NCBI RefSeq assembly: GCF_900099555.1
Contig: NZ_FMWM01000002.1
Location: 1,547,629 to 1,611,628 of the forward strand
DNA length: 64,000 nucleotides
Source of the DNA: Peptoniphilus raoultii
GTDB taxonomy: Bacteria > Bacillota > Clostridia > Tissierellales > Peptoniphilaceae
Direction of reading: 5' to 3'
This document shows, piece after piece, positions 1 to 9,771 of the stretch. Made by a program: the position numbers and the translations under genes. Position 1 is the first letter of the stretch. Every line of letters starts with the position of its first letter. The notes under the pieces were generated by a model, which worked only from the letters and a program-made list of their open reading frames with translations, was not told the DNA's origin and made no database searches.

Positions 1-239
1 TAGGGATAAATATTAGCCGCAAAAATTGTAAAATTTCTAAAGTTACCTCCTGCCATTAAGTCCATAAAGGCAAAAAGTGATGAATTTGCACCTTCAAATA
101 ATTTTTCAATTACTGAAGCATTCATAAAAGGAACTGCAATGTGAGATCCTAATCTATAAAGAAGTAACATGAAAAGGGTAAAAAGAATTTTTTTACGAAT
201 TTCAGGAACTTTCCACGCATTTTTAAAGGTGGTTAGCAT
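1..239 (-). CDS. secY: Protein translocase subunit SecY (N-terminal part, runs off the window)
   Basis: Central channel subunit of the Sec translocon in the cytoplasmic membrane. Only the first 79 codons are inside the window. The translation begins [17 protein letters not shown], the usual amphipathic SecY N-terminus, followed by a first membrane segment at about residues 19-36 (ILFTLFMLLLYRLGSHIAVP). The ATG shares one base with the rplO stop (TAATG), so the two are translationally coupled. Position after rplO is the standard spc-operon order. The C-terminal nine membrane segments lie beyond base 1. Confidence 0.93.
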   Translation of the reverse strand, partial: MLTTFKNAWKVPEIRKKILFTLFMLLLYRLGSHIAVPFMNASVIEKLFEGANSSLFAFMDLMAGGNFRNFTIFAANIYP

Positions 240-688
240 TAAATCACCTCAGCCTTTCCTCCACGAGCTTCTATTTTTTCAGTCGCAGAGTTGGAGAAAT
301 GGTTGGCTTTAACATTTAGCTTAACTTCTAAATCTCCATTACCAAGAATTCTTACACCATCCTTTGATTTTGACCTTTTTATTAGTCCTCTTTCAATTAA
401 AAGTTCTTTTGTAACTTCAGTTCCTTCTTCAAAGCAGTTTAAATCAGATACATTAACTACTCCAAATTCTTTTCTGAATACATTATAAAAACCTCTTTTT
501 GGAAGACGTCTAAATAATGGCATTTGGCCACCTTCAAATCCAGGTCTTACTCCGCCACCTGATCTGGCATTTTGACCCTTGTGACCACGTCCGGCAGTCT
601 TGCCTGTTCCTGATCCGATGCCTCTACCGAGTCTTTTTCTGGCTTTAACTCCACCGCCACAGGCAGGTTTTAAGTCATGTAATTTCAT
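239..688 (-). CDS. rplO: 50S ribosomal protein L15
   Basis: Large-subunit protein that binds 23S rRNA late in assembly. The 149 residues match family length. The N-terminus starts [13 protein letters not shown] and contains the glycine/basic RNA-binding stretch around residues 20-45 ([19 protein letters not shown]). It lies 11 bp after rpmD and its stop overlaps secY by one base. A good AGGAGGT site precedes the ATG. No anomaly seen. Confidence 0.97.
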   Translation of the reverse strand: MKLHDLKPACGGGVKARKRLGRGIGSGTGKTAGRGHKGQNARSGGGVRPGFEGGQMPLFRRLPKRGFYNVFRKEFGVVNVSDLNCFEEGTEVTKELLIERGLIKRSKSKDGVRILGNGDLEVKLNVKANHFSNSATEKIEARGGKAEVI

Positions 689-699
689 GCTGCACCTCC

Positions 700-876
700 T
701 TATTCTTCAACTTCAAGCATATATTCAACTTGTTTAATCATTCCTCTAATTTGAGGAGTGTCGTTTTTTTCAACTACTTGGCCAATTTTTCTAAGGCCAA
801 GAGCCTTAATTGTTCTCTTATGAGTGTGAATTTTTCCAATAGGGCTCTTAACTAATTTAATTTTTATAGTACTCAT
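700..876 (-). CDS. rpmD: 50S ribosomal protein L30
   Basis: Small 58-residue large-subunit protein ([14 protein letters not shown]...). An in-frame GTG two codons upstream (base 882) would give two extra residues, but the ATG at 876 is placed correctly behind GAGGTG and is preferred. It sits between rpsE and rplO as in other spc operons. The core [21 protein letters not shown] is the usual L30 fold signature. Confidence 0.95.
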   Translation of the reverse strand: MSTIKIKLVKSPIGKIHTHKRTIKALGLRKIGQVVEKNDTPQIRGMIKQVEYMLEVEE

Positions 877-883
877 AGACACC

Positions 884-1390
884 TCATCCTAAAATTTCAT
901 CCACTGATTTATTTCTAAGTTTTGCAACAGACTCAGCTGTCTTTAATTGTTTTAAAGCTTCAATTGTTGCATTAACAGTATTTCTAGGATTACTTGATCC
1001 TAAATTCTTTGTACGAATATCAGTAATTCCGCAAAGTTCACATACTGCACGCACTGCTCCTCCGGCGATAACTCCTGTACCTTCTCTAGCAGGTTTTAAA
1101 AATACTTTTCCAGCACCGAAAACTCCTGTTACCATATGAGGGATTGAAGTGTTTAATAAATTTACTTTTATAATATGTTTTTTAGCATCTTGTGTTGCTT
1201 TTCTAATTGCTTCTGGAACTTCAAGTGCTTTACCTGTACCTACACCAACGTGACCGTTGTGATCGCCAACTACTACAAGGGCTGCAAATCTAAAGTTTCT
1301 ACCACCCTTTACAACCTTGGCAACTCTATTTATAGCTACAACTTTATCTTCTAAATCAAGTTCCGCCGCATTAATTAATGAACGTTCCAT
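884..1390 (-). CDS. rpsE: 30S ribosomal protein S5
   Basis: Small-subunit protein at the mRNA entrance, involved in decoding accuracy. 168 residues, normal length. The N-terminal double-stranded RNA-binding domain carries [20 protein letters not shown] (about 21-40), the segment where spectinomycin-resistance changes are known, and it looks ordinary here. The C-terminal domain has [18 protein letters not shown]. It is followed at once by rpmD. Confidence 0.97.
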   Translation of the reverse strand: MERSLINAAELDLEDKVVAINRVAKVVKGGRNFRFAALVVVGDHNGHVGVGTGKALEVPEAIRKATQDAKKHIIKVNLLNTSIPHMVTGVFGAGKVFLKPAREGTGVIAGGAVRAVCELCGITDIRTKNLGSSNPRNTVNATIEALKQLKTAESVAKLRNKSVDEILG

Positions 1391-1400
1391 TTTTCCCTCC

Positions 1401-1763
1401 TTAGAATTTTAGACCGCCATCTCTTGCTGCGTCTGCAAGAGCTTTGACTTTTCCGTGGTAAATATAGCCGCTTCTATCAAAAACAATTTCAGTAATTCCC
1501 TTTTCAACAGCTTTCTTTGCTATATCTGAACCTACGGCCTTTGCTGCTTCCATATTTTTTGAATTTTCTAAATTCAATGACTTGTCAAGTGTTGATGATT
1601 GACAAATTGTATGTCCCTTTTCATCATCAATTAACTGTGCATAAATATGAGCATCTGACCTATAAATAGAAAGTCTTGGTCTTACTGAAGTTCCGGAAAT
1701 GTGCCTTCTAATTCTTTTGTGTCTTTTTACTCTAATTTGATTTTTATCTAATTTTTTGAACAC
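1401..1763 (-). CDS. rplR: 50S ribosomal protein L18
   Basis: Binds 5S rRNA and joins the central protuberance with L5. 120 residues with the basic N-terminus ([15 protein letters not shown]) and the C-terminal signature [20 protein letters not shown]. It is spaced 10 bp before rpsE and 14 bp after rplF, each with its own AGGAGG-type site, consistent with one long transcript. Confidence 0.97.
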   Translation of the reverse strand: MFKKLDKNQIRVKRHKRIRRHISGTSVRPRLSIYRSDAHIYAQLIDDEKGHTICQSSTLDKSLNLENSKNMEAAKAVGSDIAKKAVEKGITEIVFDRSGYIYHGKVKALADAARDGGLKF

Positions 1764-1777
1764 TGTAAAACTCCTTT

Positions 1778-2314
1778 CTACTTACCAGTCTTGCCGACTT
1801 TACGTCTTATGTGCTCATCAACATATTTAATACCCTTGCCCTTATATGGTTCAGGTTCTCTAAATCCTCTAATGAATGCAGCATAAGCTCCAACTTGTTG
1901 TTTATCGTTTCCTAAAATAACTATTTGGTTAGCAGCAGGTACCTCAACTATAATTCCCTTTGGATCTTCAAGTTCCAATGGATGGGAAAAACCAAGGTTT
2001 AAAGCAAGTTTATTGCCATTTTTGCTGGCTCTGTATCCTGTTCCAACGATTTCTAGTTCCTTCTTATAACCTTCTGTTACACCAACAATCATATTATATA
2101 TAAGAGTTCTTGTAAGACCATGAAGTGCTTTGATTTTTTTGCTATCATTTGGTCTATTTACTGTGAGAACTCCATCTTCTAATTCATAAGTCATAGACTT
2201 ATCAAATGCTTGTCTAAGACTTCCCTTAGGTCCCTTTACTTCTATTTCATTTTCTTCGATTTTTATTTCGACATTTTTTGGGATCTCTATAGGTTTTTTA
2301 CCGATTCTGGACAT
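1778..2314 (-). CDS. rplF: 50S ribosomal protein L6
   Basis: Large-subunit protein near the factor-binding region. 178 residues starting MSRIGKKPIEIPKNV, the family N-terminus. A GTG seven codons upstream (base 2335) is in frame but overlaps the rpsH stop and lacks a site; the ATG at 2314 stands 7 bases behind GGAGGT, so it is used here. The C-terminal motif PEPYKGKGIKYVDEHIRRK (about 154-172) is fully conserved in style. Confidence 0.96.
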   Translation of the reverse strand: MSRIGKKPIEIPKNVEIKIEENEIEVKGPKGSLRQAFDKSMTYELEDGVLTVNRPNDSKKIKALHGLTRTLIYNMIVGVTEGYKKELEIVGTGYRASKNGNKLALNLGFSHPLELEDPKGIIVEVPAANQIVILGNDKQQVGAYAAFIRGFREPEPYKGKGIKYVDEHIRRKVGKTGK

Positions 2315-2328
2315 TGTTTCACCTCCAA

Positions 2329-2724
2329 TTACCAAATGTAGCAGATTACTTCTCCGCCAACTCCCTTTTCTCTTGCATCTCTATCTGTAATAATACCCTT
2401 AGATGTTGAAATAATTGCTGTTCCAAGTCCTCCAAGAACTTTTGGAACATCTTCGCACTTAACATAAACTCTAAGGCCCGGTTTTGATATTCTCTTTAGT
2501 CCGGAAATTACTCTTTCCCCGGATTGAGCATATTTTAAATCTATTTTTATAAGTCCTTGCTTATTATCATCAACAAGGTCATATCCTTTTATATATCCTT
2601 CATTTAAAAGAATTTTTGCTATTTCTTTTTTAATATTTGAAGCTGGGATGTCAACAGTTTTATGCCTTGCATGATTACCATTTCTAATTCTTGTAAGCAT
2701 ATCCGCGATTGGGTCTGTCATCAT
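2329..2724 (-). CDS. rpsH: 30S ribosomal protein S8
   Basis: Primary 16S rRNA binder and, in Escherichia coli, translational repressor of the spc operon. 131 residues, normal length. Two adjacent ATGs (2724 and 2721) both fit the GGAGG site; the family usually begins [14 protein letters not shown], so the second is equally possible. The C-terminal signature [20 protein letters not shown] is present. It follows rpsN by 27 bp. Confidence 0.97.
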   Translation of the reverse strand: MMTDPIADMLTRIRNGNHARHKTVDIPASNIKKEIAKILLNEGYIKGYDLVDDNKQGLIKIDLKYAQSGERVISGLKRISKPGLRVYVKCEDVPKVLGGLGTAIISTSKGIITDRDAREKGVGGEVICYIW

Positions 2725-2751
2725 ATCAGTTTGCCTCCTTTCACCTTGGGT

Positions 2752-2937
2752 TTACCAACTAGCTTTTCTAACGCCAGGAATTTGTCCTTTGTAAGCCAGT
2801 TCTCTAAAACAAATTCTGCAAATTCCATATTTTTTAAGCACAGCATGAGGTCTTCCGCAAATTTTGCATCTTGTATATGCGCGAGTAGAATATTTTGCTT
2901 CCCTCTTTTGCTTTGCTATCATTGATTTCTTAGCCAC
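2752..2937 (-). CDS. rpsN: 30S ribosomal protein S14, zinc-binding type
   Basis: Small 61-residue S14 (type Z form). Two CxxC pairs, CKIC near residue 24 and CRIC near residue 40, form a zinc ribbon. This is the zinc-containing form found in many Gram-positive bacteria, rather than the longer cysteine-free form. The C-terminus [11 protein letters not shown] is canonical. It stands between rplE and rpsH as in other Firmicutes. Confidence 0.97.
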   Translation of the reverse strand: MAKKSMIAKQKREAKYSTRAYTRCKICGRPHAVLKKYGICRICFRELAYKGQIPGVRKASW

Positions 2938-2954
2938 AAAATTCCTCCATTTAA

Positions 2955-3500
2955 TTAGTTCTTAGCAAAGGGCATTCCCATTTTTTCCAAGAATGCTTTT
3001 GCTTCTTCATCAGTATTTGCAGTAGTAACTATTACAACATTAAGTCCTCTGATTGCATCTACTTTATCATATTCAATTTCAGGGAAAATAAGTTGTTCCT
3101 TAAGTCCAAGGGCATAATTTCCTCTACCGTCAAAGGCTGTTGATTTAATTCCTCTAAAGTCTCTTACTCTTGGAAGGGCAACATTCATAAGTTTGTCAAG
3201 AAAATCGTACATTCTTTCTCCTCTTAATGTTACCTTAACACCAATTTTTTGACCTTCACGAAGTTTAAAATTTGCTATTGATTTTTTTGCTAATGTTACT
3301 ATAGGTTTTTGACCTGCAATAACAGTTAAATCATTTACTGCGGATTCCAAGGCTTTTGGATTGTCTTTTGCTTCGCCAATACCAATGTTAATAATTACCT
3401 TTTCAAGACGCGGTACTTGCATTTTATTTGTGTATCCGAATTTGTCAACAAGGTAGCCCGTAACTTCTTTTTCATATTTTTCTTTTAATCTTGAAGTCAT
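2955..3500 (-). CDS. rplE: 50S ribosomal protein L5
   Basis: Binds 5S rRNA and contacts P-site tRNA. 181 residues, full length. Signatures visible are [15 protein letters not shown] near residues 30-44 and [19 protein letters not shown] near 78-96. It lies 12 bp after rplX. The order rplX-rplE-rpsN-rpsH is the standard one, and nothing unusual was seen. Confidence 0.97.
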   Translation of the reverse strand: MTSRLKEKYEKEVTGYLVDKFGYTNKMQVPRLEKVIINIGIGEAKDNPKALESAVNDLTVIAGQKPIVTLAKKSIANFKLREGQKIGVKVTLRGERMYDFLDKLMNVALPRVRDFRGIKSTAFDGRGNYALGLKEQLIFPEIEYDKVDAIRGLNVVIVTTANTDEEAKAFLEKMGMPFAKN

Positions 3501-3511
3501 TTTTCTACCTC

Positions 3512-3820
3512 CTACTTAATTGTTTCATTATCAGATTTTTTAAATCTAACTTTTTTGCCGTTTTCAAATCTATATCCTAGTCTTGTTCCCTTGCCGCTTT
3601 TTTGATCATAATACATTACATTGGAAACATGAATAGGAGCTGCTTTCTTTTCTATTCCACCTGGTTTAGTTGGGCCTTGTGGTTTCATATGCTTAGTAAC
3701 CATATTTACATTTTCAACAATAACCCTATTTTCTTTTGGGATTGTTTTTAAAACTTTACCAACCTTACCCTTATCTTTTCCAGCTATTATTTTTACTGTG
3801 TCATTGGTTTTAATTCTCAT
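3512..3820 (-). CDS. rplX: 50S ribosomal protein L24
   Basis: Early-assembly large-subunit protein with a KOW motif at its N-terminus ([18 protein letters not shown], about residues 8-25). 102 residues, the normal bacterial length. The C-terminus is basic, ending KKSDNETIK. Spaced 14 bp after rplN, with an AGGAGGTACATTT-type site before the ATG. Confidence 0.96.
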   Translation of the reverse strand: MRIKTNDTVKIIAGKDKGKVGKVLKTIPKENRVIVENVNMVTKHMKPQGPTKPGGIEKKAAPIHVSNVMYYDQKSGKGTRLGYRFENGKKVRFKKSDNETIK

Positions 3821-3834
3821 AAATGTACCTCCTA

Positions 3835-4203
3835 TTAAAGCACTTCAGGTGCCAAAGAGATAATTTTCATGAAGTTACCTCTTCTAAGTTCTCTTGTTAC
3901 AGGTCCAAAAATACGAGTTCCAACAGGGCTTCTATCGTCCTTAATAACTACTGCTGCATTATCGTCAAAGCTAATATATGATCCGTCTCTTCTCTTTAGT
4001 CCCTTTGATGTTCTTACTATAACAGCCTTAACAACGCTACCTTTTTTAACTACTCCGCCTGGTGTAGCTGTTTTTACAGAGCATACAACAATATCACCGA
4101 TATTTGCAATTTTTCTATTTGTTCCGCCAAGCACCTTAATAACGGAAAGTTCTCTTGCACCTGAATTATCAGCAACATGTAATCTTGTTTCTTGTTGAAT
4201 CAT
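3835..4203 (-). CDS. rplN: 50S ribosomal protein L14
   Basis: Large-subunit interface protein, 122 residues as expected. It begins [18 protein letters not shown] and carries the family signature around residues 58-84 ([15 protein letters not shown], then [16 protein letters not shown]). This surface is also the known landing site of the ribosome silencing factor RsfS. It lies 19 bp after rpsQ. Confidence 0.97.
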   Translation of the reverse strand: MIQQETRLHVADNSGARELSVIKVLGGTNRKIANIGDIVVCSVKTATPGGVVKKGSVVKAVIVRTSKGLKRRDGSYISFDDNAAVVIKDDRSPVGTRIFGPVTRELRRGNFMKIISLAPEVL

Positions 4204-4222
4204 GTTAATCTCCTTTCAGTTA

Positions 4223-4477
4223 TTATTTTGCTTTTTCTATAACTTCTACAAGTCTGAATCTCTTGTCCTTTGAAAGCGGTCTTGTTTCCATAATTCTTAC
4301 TCTATCTCCAATACCACATTCGTTGTTTTCATCATGAGCCTTGTATTTTTTTGTGTTCTTATATCTCTTTTTATAAATTGGATGTGTTTTAAAAGATTCT
4401 ACGGAAACTACAATTGTCTTTTCCATTTTATCGCTTGTTACAACACCCACTATGGTTTTTCTTTTATTTCTTTCCAT
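4223..4477 (-). CDS. rpsQ: 30S ribosomal protein S17
   Basis: Primary 16S rRNA-binding OB-fold protein. 84 residues. Signatures: [19 protein letters not shown] near the N-terminus and [20 protein letters not shown] near the C-terminus. The gap to rpmC is one base, so the start lies directly behind the rpmC stop. Ordinary member of the operon. Confidence 0.97.
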   Translation of the reverse strand: MERNKRKTIVGVVTSDKMEKTIVVSVESFKTHPIYKKRYKNTKKYKAHDENNECGIGDRVRIMETRPLSKDKRFRLVEVIEKAK

Positions 4478-4478
4478 C

Positions 4479-4688
4479 TTAGATTATCTCCTTTCCTTCT
4501 TGGAGTTGTCTTTCTCTAATGATAGTTTTTACTCTTGCAATATCTTTTTTAACCATTTTTATGCTTTGTGGATTATCAAGTTGGCCGGTTGCAAGTCTAA
4601 ATCTCAAGTTGAAAAGTTCGCTTTTTAGATCGTCTGCCTTCTTTTGTAAATCTTCACTTGACATTTGGCGAATTTCTTTAACCTTCAT
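4479..4688 (-). CDS. rpmC: 50S ribosomal protein L29
   Basis: Two-helix protein beside the peptide exit tunnel, one docking site for SRP and trigger factor. An ATG at 4700 is in frame, but the ATG at 4688 gives [14 protein letters not shown], the family N-terminus (69 residues), with GGTGA a few bases upstream. The start lies inside the end of rplP (11-base overlap), so translation is probably coupled. Confidence 0.93.
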   Translation of the reverse strand: MKVKEIRQMSSEDLQKKADDLKSELFNLRFRLATGQLDNPQSIKMVKKDIARVKTIIRERQLQEGKEII

Positions 4689-5106
4689 TTGATTCACCAT
4701 CCTCTTTCTTCACAAACTTTGTTTTAATTGGAAGTTTCATTGATGCAAGTCTCATTGCTTCTCTTGCTATTTCTTCAGAAACACCACTCATTTCAAATAG
4801 GACCCTTCCAGGTTTAACCACTGCCACCCAGTAAGAAGGAGCTCCCTTACCTGAACCCATACGTGTTTCAGCCGGTTTTTCAGATACCGGTTTGTCCGGG
4901 AATATTTTAATCCAAATATTTCCACCTCTACGAATATATCTAGTCATGGCACGACGTGCCGCTTCTATTTGATTTGATGTTATCCATGCCGGTTCTAATG
5001 CTTTAATACCGAAATCTCCATAGGAAATTGTATTGCCTCTTTGTGCCTTACCTTTCATTCTGCCCCTATGAACTCTACGATATTTAACTCTTTTAGGCAT
5101 TAACAT
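4678..5106 (-). CDS. rplP: 50S ribosomal protein L16
   Basis: Large-subunit protein helping to organise the A-site and tRNA acceptor arm. 142 residues, starting [19 protein letters not shown] as in most bacteria. The mid-region [20 protein letters not shown] (about 77-96) is the conserved loop near the A site. A strong GAGGAGG precedes the ATG. The last codons overlap the start of rpmC. Confidence 0.97.
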   Translation of the reverse strand: MLMPKRVKYRRVHRGRMKGKAQRGNTISYGDFGIKALEPAWITSNQIEAARRAMTRYIRRGGNIWIKIFPDKPVSEKPAETRMGSGKGAPSYWVAVVKPGRVLFEMSGVSEEIAREAMRLASMKLPIKTKFVKKEDGESNEG

Positions 5107-5126
5107 AAATTATCCTCCTCTCAGTA

Positions 5127-5933
5127 CTAGGATTTTTTATTAGTTTCTCTAGCTTTGTCCTTGTTAAAATCTCTATTATTGTTATTGTTTCTTCTGTTGT
5201 TGGAATTTTTCTTTCCGTCTTTGTTGTCACGTCTTCTACGTTTTTTGTTATCTCTGTCTTTACCTTTTCCAGAATAATCTCTTCTCTTTCTGTCATCTTT
5301 AAGTTCAGGAAGAACTTCACCCTTATAAAGCCAGACTTTTACGCCAAGTTTTCCATAGGTTGTATCAGCTTCGCTAAAACCATAATCAATGTCAGCTCTT
5401 AAAGTTTGAAGAGGAATTGTCCCTTCAGAATAACCTTCAGTTCTTGCCATGTCAGCTCCACCTAAACGTCCAGCAACGGCAGTTTTTATTCCTAAAACTC
5501 CTGCTCTCATTGTTCTTTGAATAGCTTGTTTCATAGCACGTCTAAAAGAAACACGTCTTTCAAGAGCTTCTGCAATTGATTCAGCAACTAATTGTGCATC
5601 AACATCAGGATTTTTGATTTCTTCAACATTTAAAACAATAGTCTTTCCTGTTTTTGTTTCAATTTCTTTTCTAAGTTCTTCAACTCCTGCACCACCACGT
5701 CCAATTACTACGCCAGGTTTTGCAGTATAAATTGAAACCTTAACTCTATTTGCAGCTCTTTCTATTTCAACTTTTGAAATTCCTGCTGAATATAATTTTT
5801 TCTTTATAAATTTACGAATTTCATTATCTTCAATTAAAAGATCAGAAAAGTTCTTTTTATTGGCATACCATTTGGAATCCCAGTTTTTTATTACTCCAAC
5901 ACGAAGACCATGTGGATTTACTTTTTGGCCCAT
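5127..5933 (-). CDS. rpsC: 30S ribosomal protein S3 with an extended basic C-terminal tail
   Basis: Small-subunit protein of the mRNA entry helicase site. Residues 1 to about 211 are ordinary S3: N-terminal [16 protein letters not shown] domain with [14 protein letters not shown], and C-terminal domain with [19 protein letters not shown]. After GEVLPELK the protein continues with about 56 residues composed almost only of Arg, Lys, Asn and Asp (a run of five Asn at the centre), making 268 residues against the common 205-235. The tail is likely disordered and RNA-binding. The frame is open and ends at a normal stop. Confidence 0.96.
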   Translation of the reverse strand: MGQKVNPHGLRVGVIKNWDSKWYANKKNFSDLLIEDNEIRKFIKKKLYSAGISKVEIERAANRVKVSIYTAKPGVVIGRGGAGVEELRKEIETKTGKTIVLNVEEIKNPDVDAQLVAESIAEALERRVSFRRAMKQAIQRTMRAGVLGIKTAVAGRLGGADMARTEGYSEGTIPLQTLRADIDYGFSEADTTYGKLGVKVWLYKGEVLPELKDDRKRRDYSGKGKDRDNKKRRRRDNKDGKKNSNNRRNNNNNRDFNKDKARETNKKS

Positions 5934-5944
5934 TGTCTACCTCC

Positions 5945-6280
5945 TTACTCTTTTTCCGCTACTACAACGCCAATATGACTGGATCTCTTTAAAATCGGGT
6001 AAGCCATTCCCTTAGCCTTAGGACGGAATCTTTTCATTGTAGGTCCGTCGTTAGCATAAGCCTTTTTAACATAAAGATCTCCTCTATCTAAGTTCAAGTT
6101 GTTTTCAGCATTAGCCACAGCGGAATGTAGCACTTTATATAGCTCATGAGCTCCTCTTTTATTAGTGAATTTTAAAATAGAAAGGGCTTCGTCAACTTGT
6201 TTGCCGCGAATTTCATCGCATATATAATTCACCTTTAGAGGTGAAATTCTAACGTATTTAGCAATTGCTTTTGCTTCCAT
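5945..6280 (-). CDS. rplV: 50S ribosomal protein L22
   Basis: Exit-tunnel protein, 111 residues. The beta-hairpin that lines the tunnel ([20 protein letters not shown], about 72-91) is intact, without the deletions known from macrolide-resistant strains. It lies 11 bp before rpsC and 13 bp after rpsS. Confidence 0.97.
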   Translation of the reverse strand: MEAKAIAKYVRISPLKVNYICDEIRGKQVDEALSILKFTNKRGAHELYKVLHSAVANAENNLNLDRGDLYVKKAYANDGPTMKRFRPKAKGMAYPILKRSSHIGVVVAEKE

Positions 6281-6293
6281 TATTTACCCCCTA

Positions 6294-6578
6294 TTATTTA
6301 GTAGATGTTGTACTTTCACTTTTTCCGCCATGACCCCTAAAAGTTCTTGTCGGAACAAATTCGCCTAGTTTATGTCCTACCATATCTTCAGTAATATAAA
6401 CGGGCACGTGCTTTCTTCCATCGTGAACTGCTATAGTATGTGAAACAAATTCCGGGAAAATTGTTGATCTACGTGACCAAGTCTTTATTACTTTCTTTTC
6501 ATTTTTTTCATTTAATTCATCTATTTTCTTTAATAGATGTTCATCTGCAAATGGTCCTTTTTTCAGTGATCTACTCAT
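6294..6578 (-). CDS. rpsS: 30S ribosomal protein S19
   Basis: Small-subunit head protein near the A-site finger. 94 residues, beginning [18 protein letters not shown] and carrying the signature [16 protein letters not shown] at about 70-85. The C-terminal tail (ESTTSTK) is slightly acidic/polar rather than strongly basic. Normal operon position between rplB and rplV. Confidence 0.97.
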   Translation of the reverse strand: MSRSLKKGPFADEHLLKKIDELNEKNEKKVIKTWSRRSTIFPEFVSHTIAVHDGRKHVPVYITEDMVGHKLGEFVPTRTFRGHGGKSESTTSTK

Positions 6579-6590
6579 TTAAACCCTCCA

Positions 6591-7421
6591 TTACTTTGTT
6601 CTTCTTCTTACAATATACATATCGCTCTTTTTGTTTCTCTTTCTAGTTTTAAGTCCAAGAGCTTTTTTACCCCAAGGTGTCATTGGTGATGGTCTACCTA
6701 CTGGTGCTCTACCTTCACCACCGCCATGTGGGTGATCTACCGGGTTCATCGCCGAACCTCTAACATGAGGTCTAATTCCTAAATATCTCTTACGTCCAGC
6801 TTTACCAAGAGTGATGAGTTCGTGGGAAATATTTCCTACTTGACCGATTGTTGCCTTACAATTTGGACTAACATATCTAAATTCTCCTGAAGGAAGTCTT
6901 AACTGTACATATTTTCCTTCCTTTGCCATTAATTGTGCTTCTCCGCCGGCGCTTCTAACCATTTGTCCGCCACGGCCTGGTGTCAATTCAATATTGTGAA
7001 TTGTTGTACCAACTGGAATGTCCTTAAGTCTTAGGGCATTACCAATTTTAATGTCGGCTTCTGCTCCACTTTCAACAACATCCCCAACTTTTAAGCCTAA
7101 TGGTTGAATAATATATCTTTTTTCTCCATCTGCATAGTTAAGAAGTGCTATATATGCTGATCTGTAAGGATCATATTCAATTGCTGCAACTCTTGCAGGT
7201 ATATTGTCCTTATCTCTTTTAAAATCTATTATTCTATATTTTCTCTTAACTCCACCGCCTCTGTGTCTTGAAGTTATTCTGCCGTGAGCATTACGTCCAG
7301 CAGTCTTTTTAAGTGACACTAAAAGACTTTTTTCTGGACTTGTTTTTGTAATTTCTTCAAATGTAGAAACAGTCATTTGTCTGCGGGAGGGAGTTGTAGC
7401 TTTAAATCCTCTAATTGCCAT
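6591..7421 (-). CDS. rplB: 50S ribosomal protein L2
   Basis: Large-subunit protein required for subunit joining and peptidyl transfer. 276 residues, full length. The conserved C-terminal motif [14 protein letters not shown] lies at about 230-243 and includes the histidine implicated in peptidyl-transferase activity. The N-terminal RNA-binding domain has [16 protein letters not shown]. Spaced 13 bp after rplW. Confidence 0.98.
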   Translation of the reverse strand: MAIRGFKATTPSRRQMTVSTFEEITKTSPEKSLLVSLKKTAGRNAHGRITSRHRGGGVKRKYRIIDFKRDKDNIPARVAAIEYDPYRSAYIALLNYADGEKRYIIQPLGLKVGDVVESGAEADIKIGNALRLKDIPVGTTIHNIELTPGRGGQMVRSAGGEAQLMAKEGKYVQLRLPSGEFRYVSPNCKATIGQVGNISHELITLGKAGRKRYLGIRPHVRGSAMNPVDHPHGGGEGRAPVGRPSPMTPWGKKALGLKTRKRNKKSDMYIVRRRTK

Positions 7422-7434
7422 AATTTACCTCCTC

Positions 7435-7722
7435 TTACATTGATTCAAAAAATTCAATAGTATCTGAATCATCAGTAAGTTTAACTATTGCTTTTTTCCA
7501 TGAAGGACGTCTACCCATATGGGCTCCTTGCCTTTTTAATTTTCCTTGCATATTAATTGTGTTTACTCTAGCAACTTTTACATTAAAAATCTTTTCAATA
7601 GCTTCTTTTATTTCACGTTTTGTTGCTCTCTTGTCAACTTCAAAAGTATATTTCTTTTCTTCCATTTGAGCCATACTTTTTTCAGTAACAATTGGTCTTC
7701 TAATAATATCGTACATATTCAT
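7435..7722 (-). CDS. rplW: 50S ribosomal protein L23
   Basis: Exit-tunnel protein and docking site of trigger factor and SRP. 95 residues. ATGs at 7722 and 7716 are both possible; the first shares one base with the rplD stop (TAATG) and stands 8 bases after GGAGGTG, so it is used here. Signature: RPIVTEKSMAQMEEKKYTF. Normal C-terminus. Confidence 0.96.
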   Translation of the reverse strand: MNMYDIIRRPIVTEKSMAQMEEKKYTFEVDKRATKREIKEAIEKIFNVKVARVNTINMQGKLKRQGAHMGRRPSWKKAIVKLTDDSDTIEFFESM

Positions 7723-8345
7723 TAGTTAAACACCTCCTCAAGGGTGTCTATTGCATCCTTTGTAATGATTAGACTATTATATTTTAAAAGATCATAGACA
7801 TTAATGTCTTTTACATAAGAAGTCTTTACATTTGCAATATTTCTTGCTGATTTAACAATATTTTCATCATTGTCATTAATAACAACAAGTGCTTTTCTAT
7901 CAGCCTTAATAGCTTTTAAGATATTAGCAAAAGTCTTTGTTTTAATTTCATTCATTTCTAATTTATCTAAAACAATAATTTCATTGTCCTTTAATTTAGA
8001 AGTTAAAACCGATTTTAAAGCAAGTCTTCTAACTTTCTTTGGAGTAGTGTAAGAATAATCTCTAGGTTTTTTAGCAAATACAACTCCGCCGCCTCTCCAT
8101 TGAGGTGATCTAATAGATCCTTGTCTTGCTCTGCCAGTTCCCTTTTGTCTCCAAGGTTTCTTTCCGCCTCCACGCACTTCTGCACGTGTTTTAGCGCTGT
8201 GAGTTCCTTGCCTTCTATTAGCTAAAATATTTTTAACTACTAGATAAACAACATGTTCATTAACATCAACGCCAAAAATTTGATCAGAAAGCTCAATTTC
8301 ATTAACGGGATTTCCCTCTATATTTATCATTTGAATCTTAGACAT
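7722..8345 (-). CDS. rplD: 50S ribosomal protein L4
   Basis: Exit-tunnel protein and, in Escherichia coli, the repressor of the S10 operon. 207 residues. The tunnel loop ([19 protein letters not shown], about 60-78) is intact. L4 is therefore the obvious candidate ligand for the structured leader upstream of rpsJ in this same operon; that link is inference. Confidence 0.97.
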   Translation of the reverse strand: MSKIQMINIEGNPVNEIELSDQIFGVDVNEHVVYLVVKNILANRRQGTHSAKTRAEVRGGGKKPWRQKGTGRARQGSIRSPQWRGGGVVFAKKPRDYSYTTPKKVRRLALKSVLTSKLKDNEIIVLDKLEMNEIKTKTFANILKAIKADRKALVVINDNDENIVKSARNIANVKTSYVKDINVYDLLKYNSLIITKDAIDTLEEVFN

Positions 8346-8356
8346 TTTAAACCCCC

Positions 8357-8986
8357 TTACGCTCTCTTAACAGTGCTTTTTAGGATAACTTTTGATTTTT
8401 TATTTCCAGGAATAGCACCCTTAACTAAAATCAAATTTTTTCCAGCATCTATTCTAACAATTTCAAGATTTTGTACAGTAACTCTTTCGTTACCCATCTT
8501 GCCTGCCATTCTGTGATTCTTAAATACCTTTCCGGGATATGATGCCGCACCCATACCGCCAGGCATTCTGTGGAATTTAGAACCGTGAGTTTCTCTACCA
8601 CGGCCAAAGCCATGACGCTTAATGATACCAGCGGTTCCTTTACCCTTAGAAGTTCCAGTAACATCAATGTGTTCTCCAACTTCAAAGATATCTGCCTTAA
8701 TTTCATCGCCTAGATTATACTCTTCAGCATTATCAACGCGAACTTCGGATAAATACTTTTTGTATTCAACCCCTGCCTTATCAAAGTGTCCTTTAGTAGG
8801 CTTATTAACCTTTTTTTCCTTAAGAGAGCCAGCTCCTAATTGAATAGCATTATAGCCATCAGATTCTAGGCTCTTTTTTTGTACTACAACATTTGGTTCA
8901 ACTTCAATAACAGTGACAGGAGTAACAGTTCCGTTTTCGTCAAAAATTTGTGTCATACCAATTTTACGACCAATTAAATATTTCAT
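8357..8986 (-). CDS. rplC: 50S ribosomal protein L3
   Basis: Large-subunit protein reaching to the peptidyl-transferase centre. 209 residues beginning [15 protein letters not shown]. The central extension ([20 protein letters not shown], about 127-146), where pleuromutilin/linezolid-related changes are known in other species, appears ordinary. It follows rpsJ after 53 bp. Confidence 0.97.
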   Translation of the reverse strand: MKYLIGRKIGMTQIFDENGTVTPVTVIEVEPNVVVQKKSLESDGYNAIQLGAGSLKEKKVNKPTKGHFDKAGVEYKKYLSEVRVDNAEEYNLGDEIKADIFEVGEHIDVTGTSKGKGTAGIIKRHGFGRGRETHGSKFHRMPGGMGAASYPGKVFKNHRMAGKMGNERVTVQNLEIVRIDAGKNLILVKGAIPGNKKSKVILKSTVKRA

Positions 8987-9039
8987 GTTTACCTCCTATT
9001 TTTTACAGCGGACTATTCCTAGTCATATAAAGCAAAGTC

Positions 9040-9357
9040 TTATAGTTTGATTTCTATATCAACGCCTGCTGGCAAATTGAGTTTCATTAAAGAATCTACA
9101 GTTTTTTGAGTAGGATTAATGATATCAATAAGACGTTTGTGAGTTCTTTGCTCAAATTGTTCTCTCGAATCCTTGTACTTATGAACAGCTCTTAAGATAG
9201 TAATAATTTCTCTTTCAGTTGGAAGAGGAATTGGACCTGAAACAACAGCACCTGTTTGCTTAGCTGCTTCAGCTATTCTCGTTGCTGAATTGTCAAGTAA
9301 TTCATGATCATAAGCTTTTAGCTTAATTCTAATTTTTTGTTTTGCATTGTTTGACAT
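9040..9357 (-). CDS. rpsJ: 30S ribosomal protein S10 (NusE)
   Basis: Small-subunit protein and transcription antitermination partner of NusB/NusG. The 105-residue form starting [19 protein letters not shown] is chosen because AAGGAGGT stands 6 bases before its ATG; the longer reading to 9423 would run through the structured leader. Signatures: [20 protein letters not shown] and [12 protein letters not shown]. First gene of the operon, with a promoter about 180 bp upstream. Confidence 0.97.
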   Translation of the reverse strand: MSNNAKQKIRIKLKAYDHELLDNSATRIAEAAKQTGAVVSGPIPLPTEREIITILRAVHKYKDSREQFEQRTHKRLIDIINPTQKTVDSLMKLNLPAGVDIEIKL

Positions 9358-9532
9358 ATTTACCTCCTTGGCATAATGCGAAGGGGATCGATACACGCAG
9401 CCTAGTGTTTTATATGGCCGCATTAGAAAATATCCCCGCCGGAATCTAGTCCGACTTCTCCATTATAATTACCTCAGCCGCCTTTTCCGTGCGAATGAGC
9501 AACTTATAATTTCATCGCAGCAAATTTTCATG
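9358..9532 (-). ncRNA. Structured 5' leader of the S10 operon (candidate ribosomal-protein leader)
   Basis: About 175 nt lie between the promoter and rpsJ. On the minus-strand RNA an outer stem GGGGAT/ATCCCC (9432-9437 with 9383-9388) encloses an inner stem GCGGCC/GGCUGC (9416-9421 with 9397-9402), and the flanking UAAUGCG/CGCAUUA can also pair as an alternative. The structure ends just upstream of the rpsJ ribosome-binding site. L4-type feedback control of S10 operons is established in E. coli; the ligand here is inferred. Confidence 0.6.
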
Positions 9533-9539
9533 CCTAAAT

Positions 9540-9568
9540 ATTATATAGGATAGAAAGCCGAATGTAAA
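9540..9568 (-). promoter_or_regulatory. SigA-type promoter of the S10 operon
   Basis: TTTACA (9563-9568) and TATAAT (9540-9545) with exactly 17 bp between them, directed at rpsJ. Expected start of transcription is near 9532. Confidence 0.85.
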
Positions 9569-9771
9569 GACGTTTTTTAAGATTTTCTTATATTTTTTGT
9601 AAAAATTCTATGGAGGTTTTTTATAGGATTTTATAAATTAAGTTTTTCCTTTATATTTTTTACTAAATAATTTATTTATAAACTTCTCACATTAATGAGC
9701 AATATTTTTGTCTAATAGAAAAAGCTTTTGATTTGTTATATAATTAGAATAAATATAAAGGAGAGGTGTTT

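Noticed and set aside
5093-5320. Second minus-strand open frame over the rpsC tail
   Set aside because: It exists only because the S3 tail is low-complexity purine-rich; no ribosome-binding site or family.
9358-9423. N-terminal extension of S10
   Set aside because: It runs through the stem structures of the leader, and the normal S10 start has an ideal ribosome-binding site.
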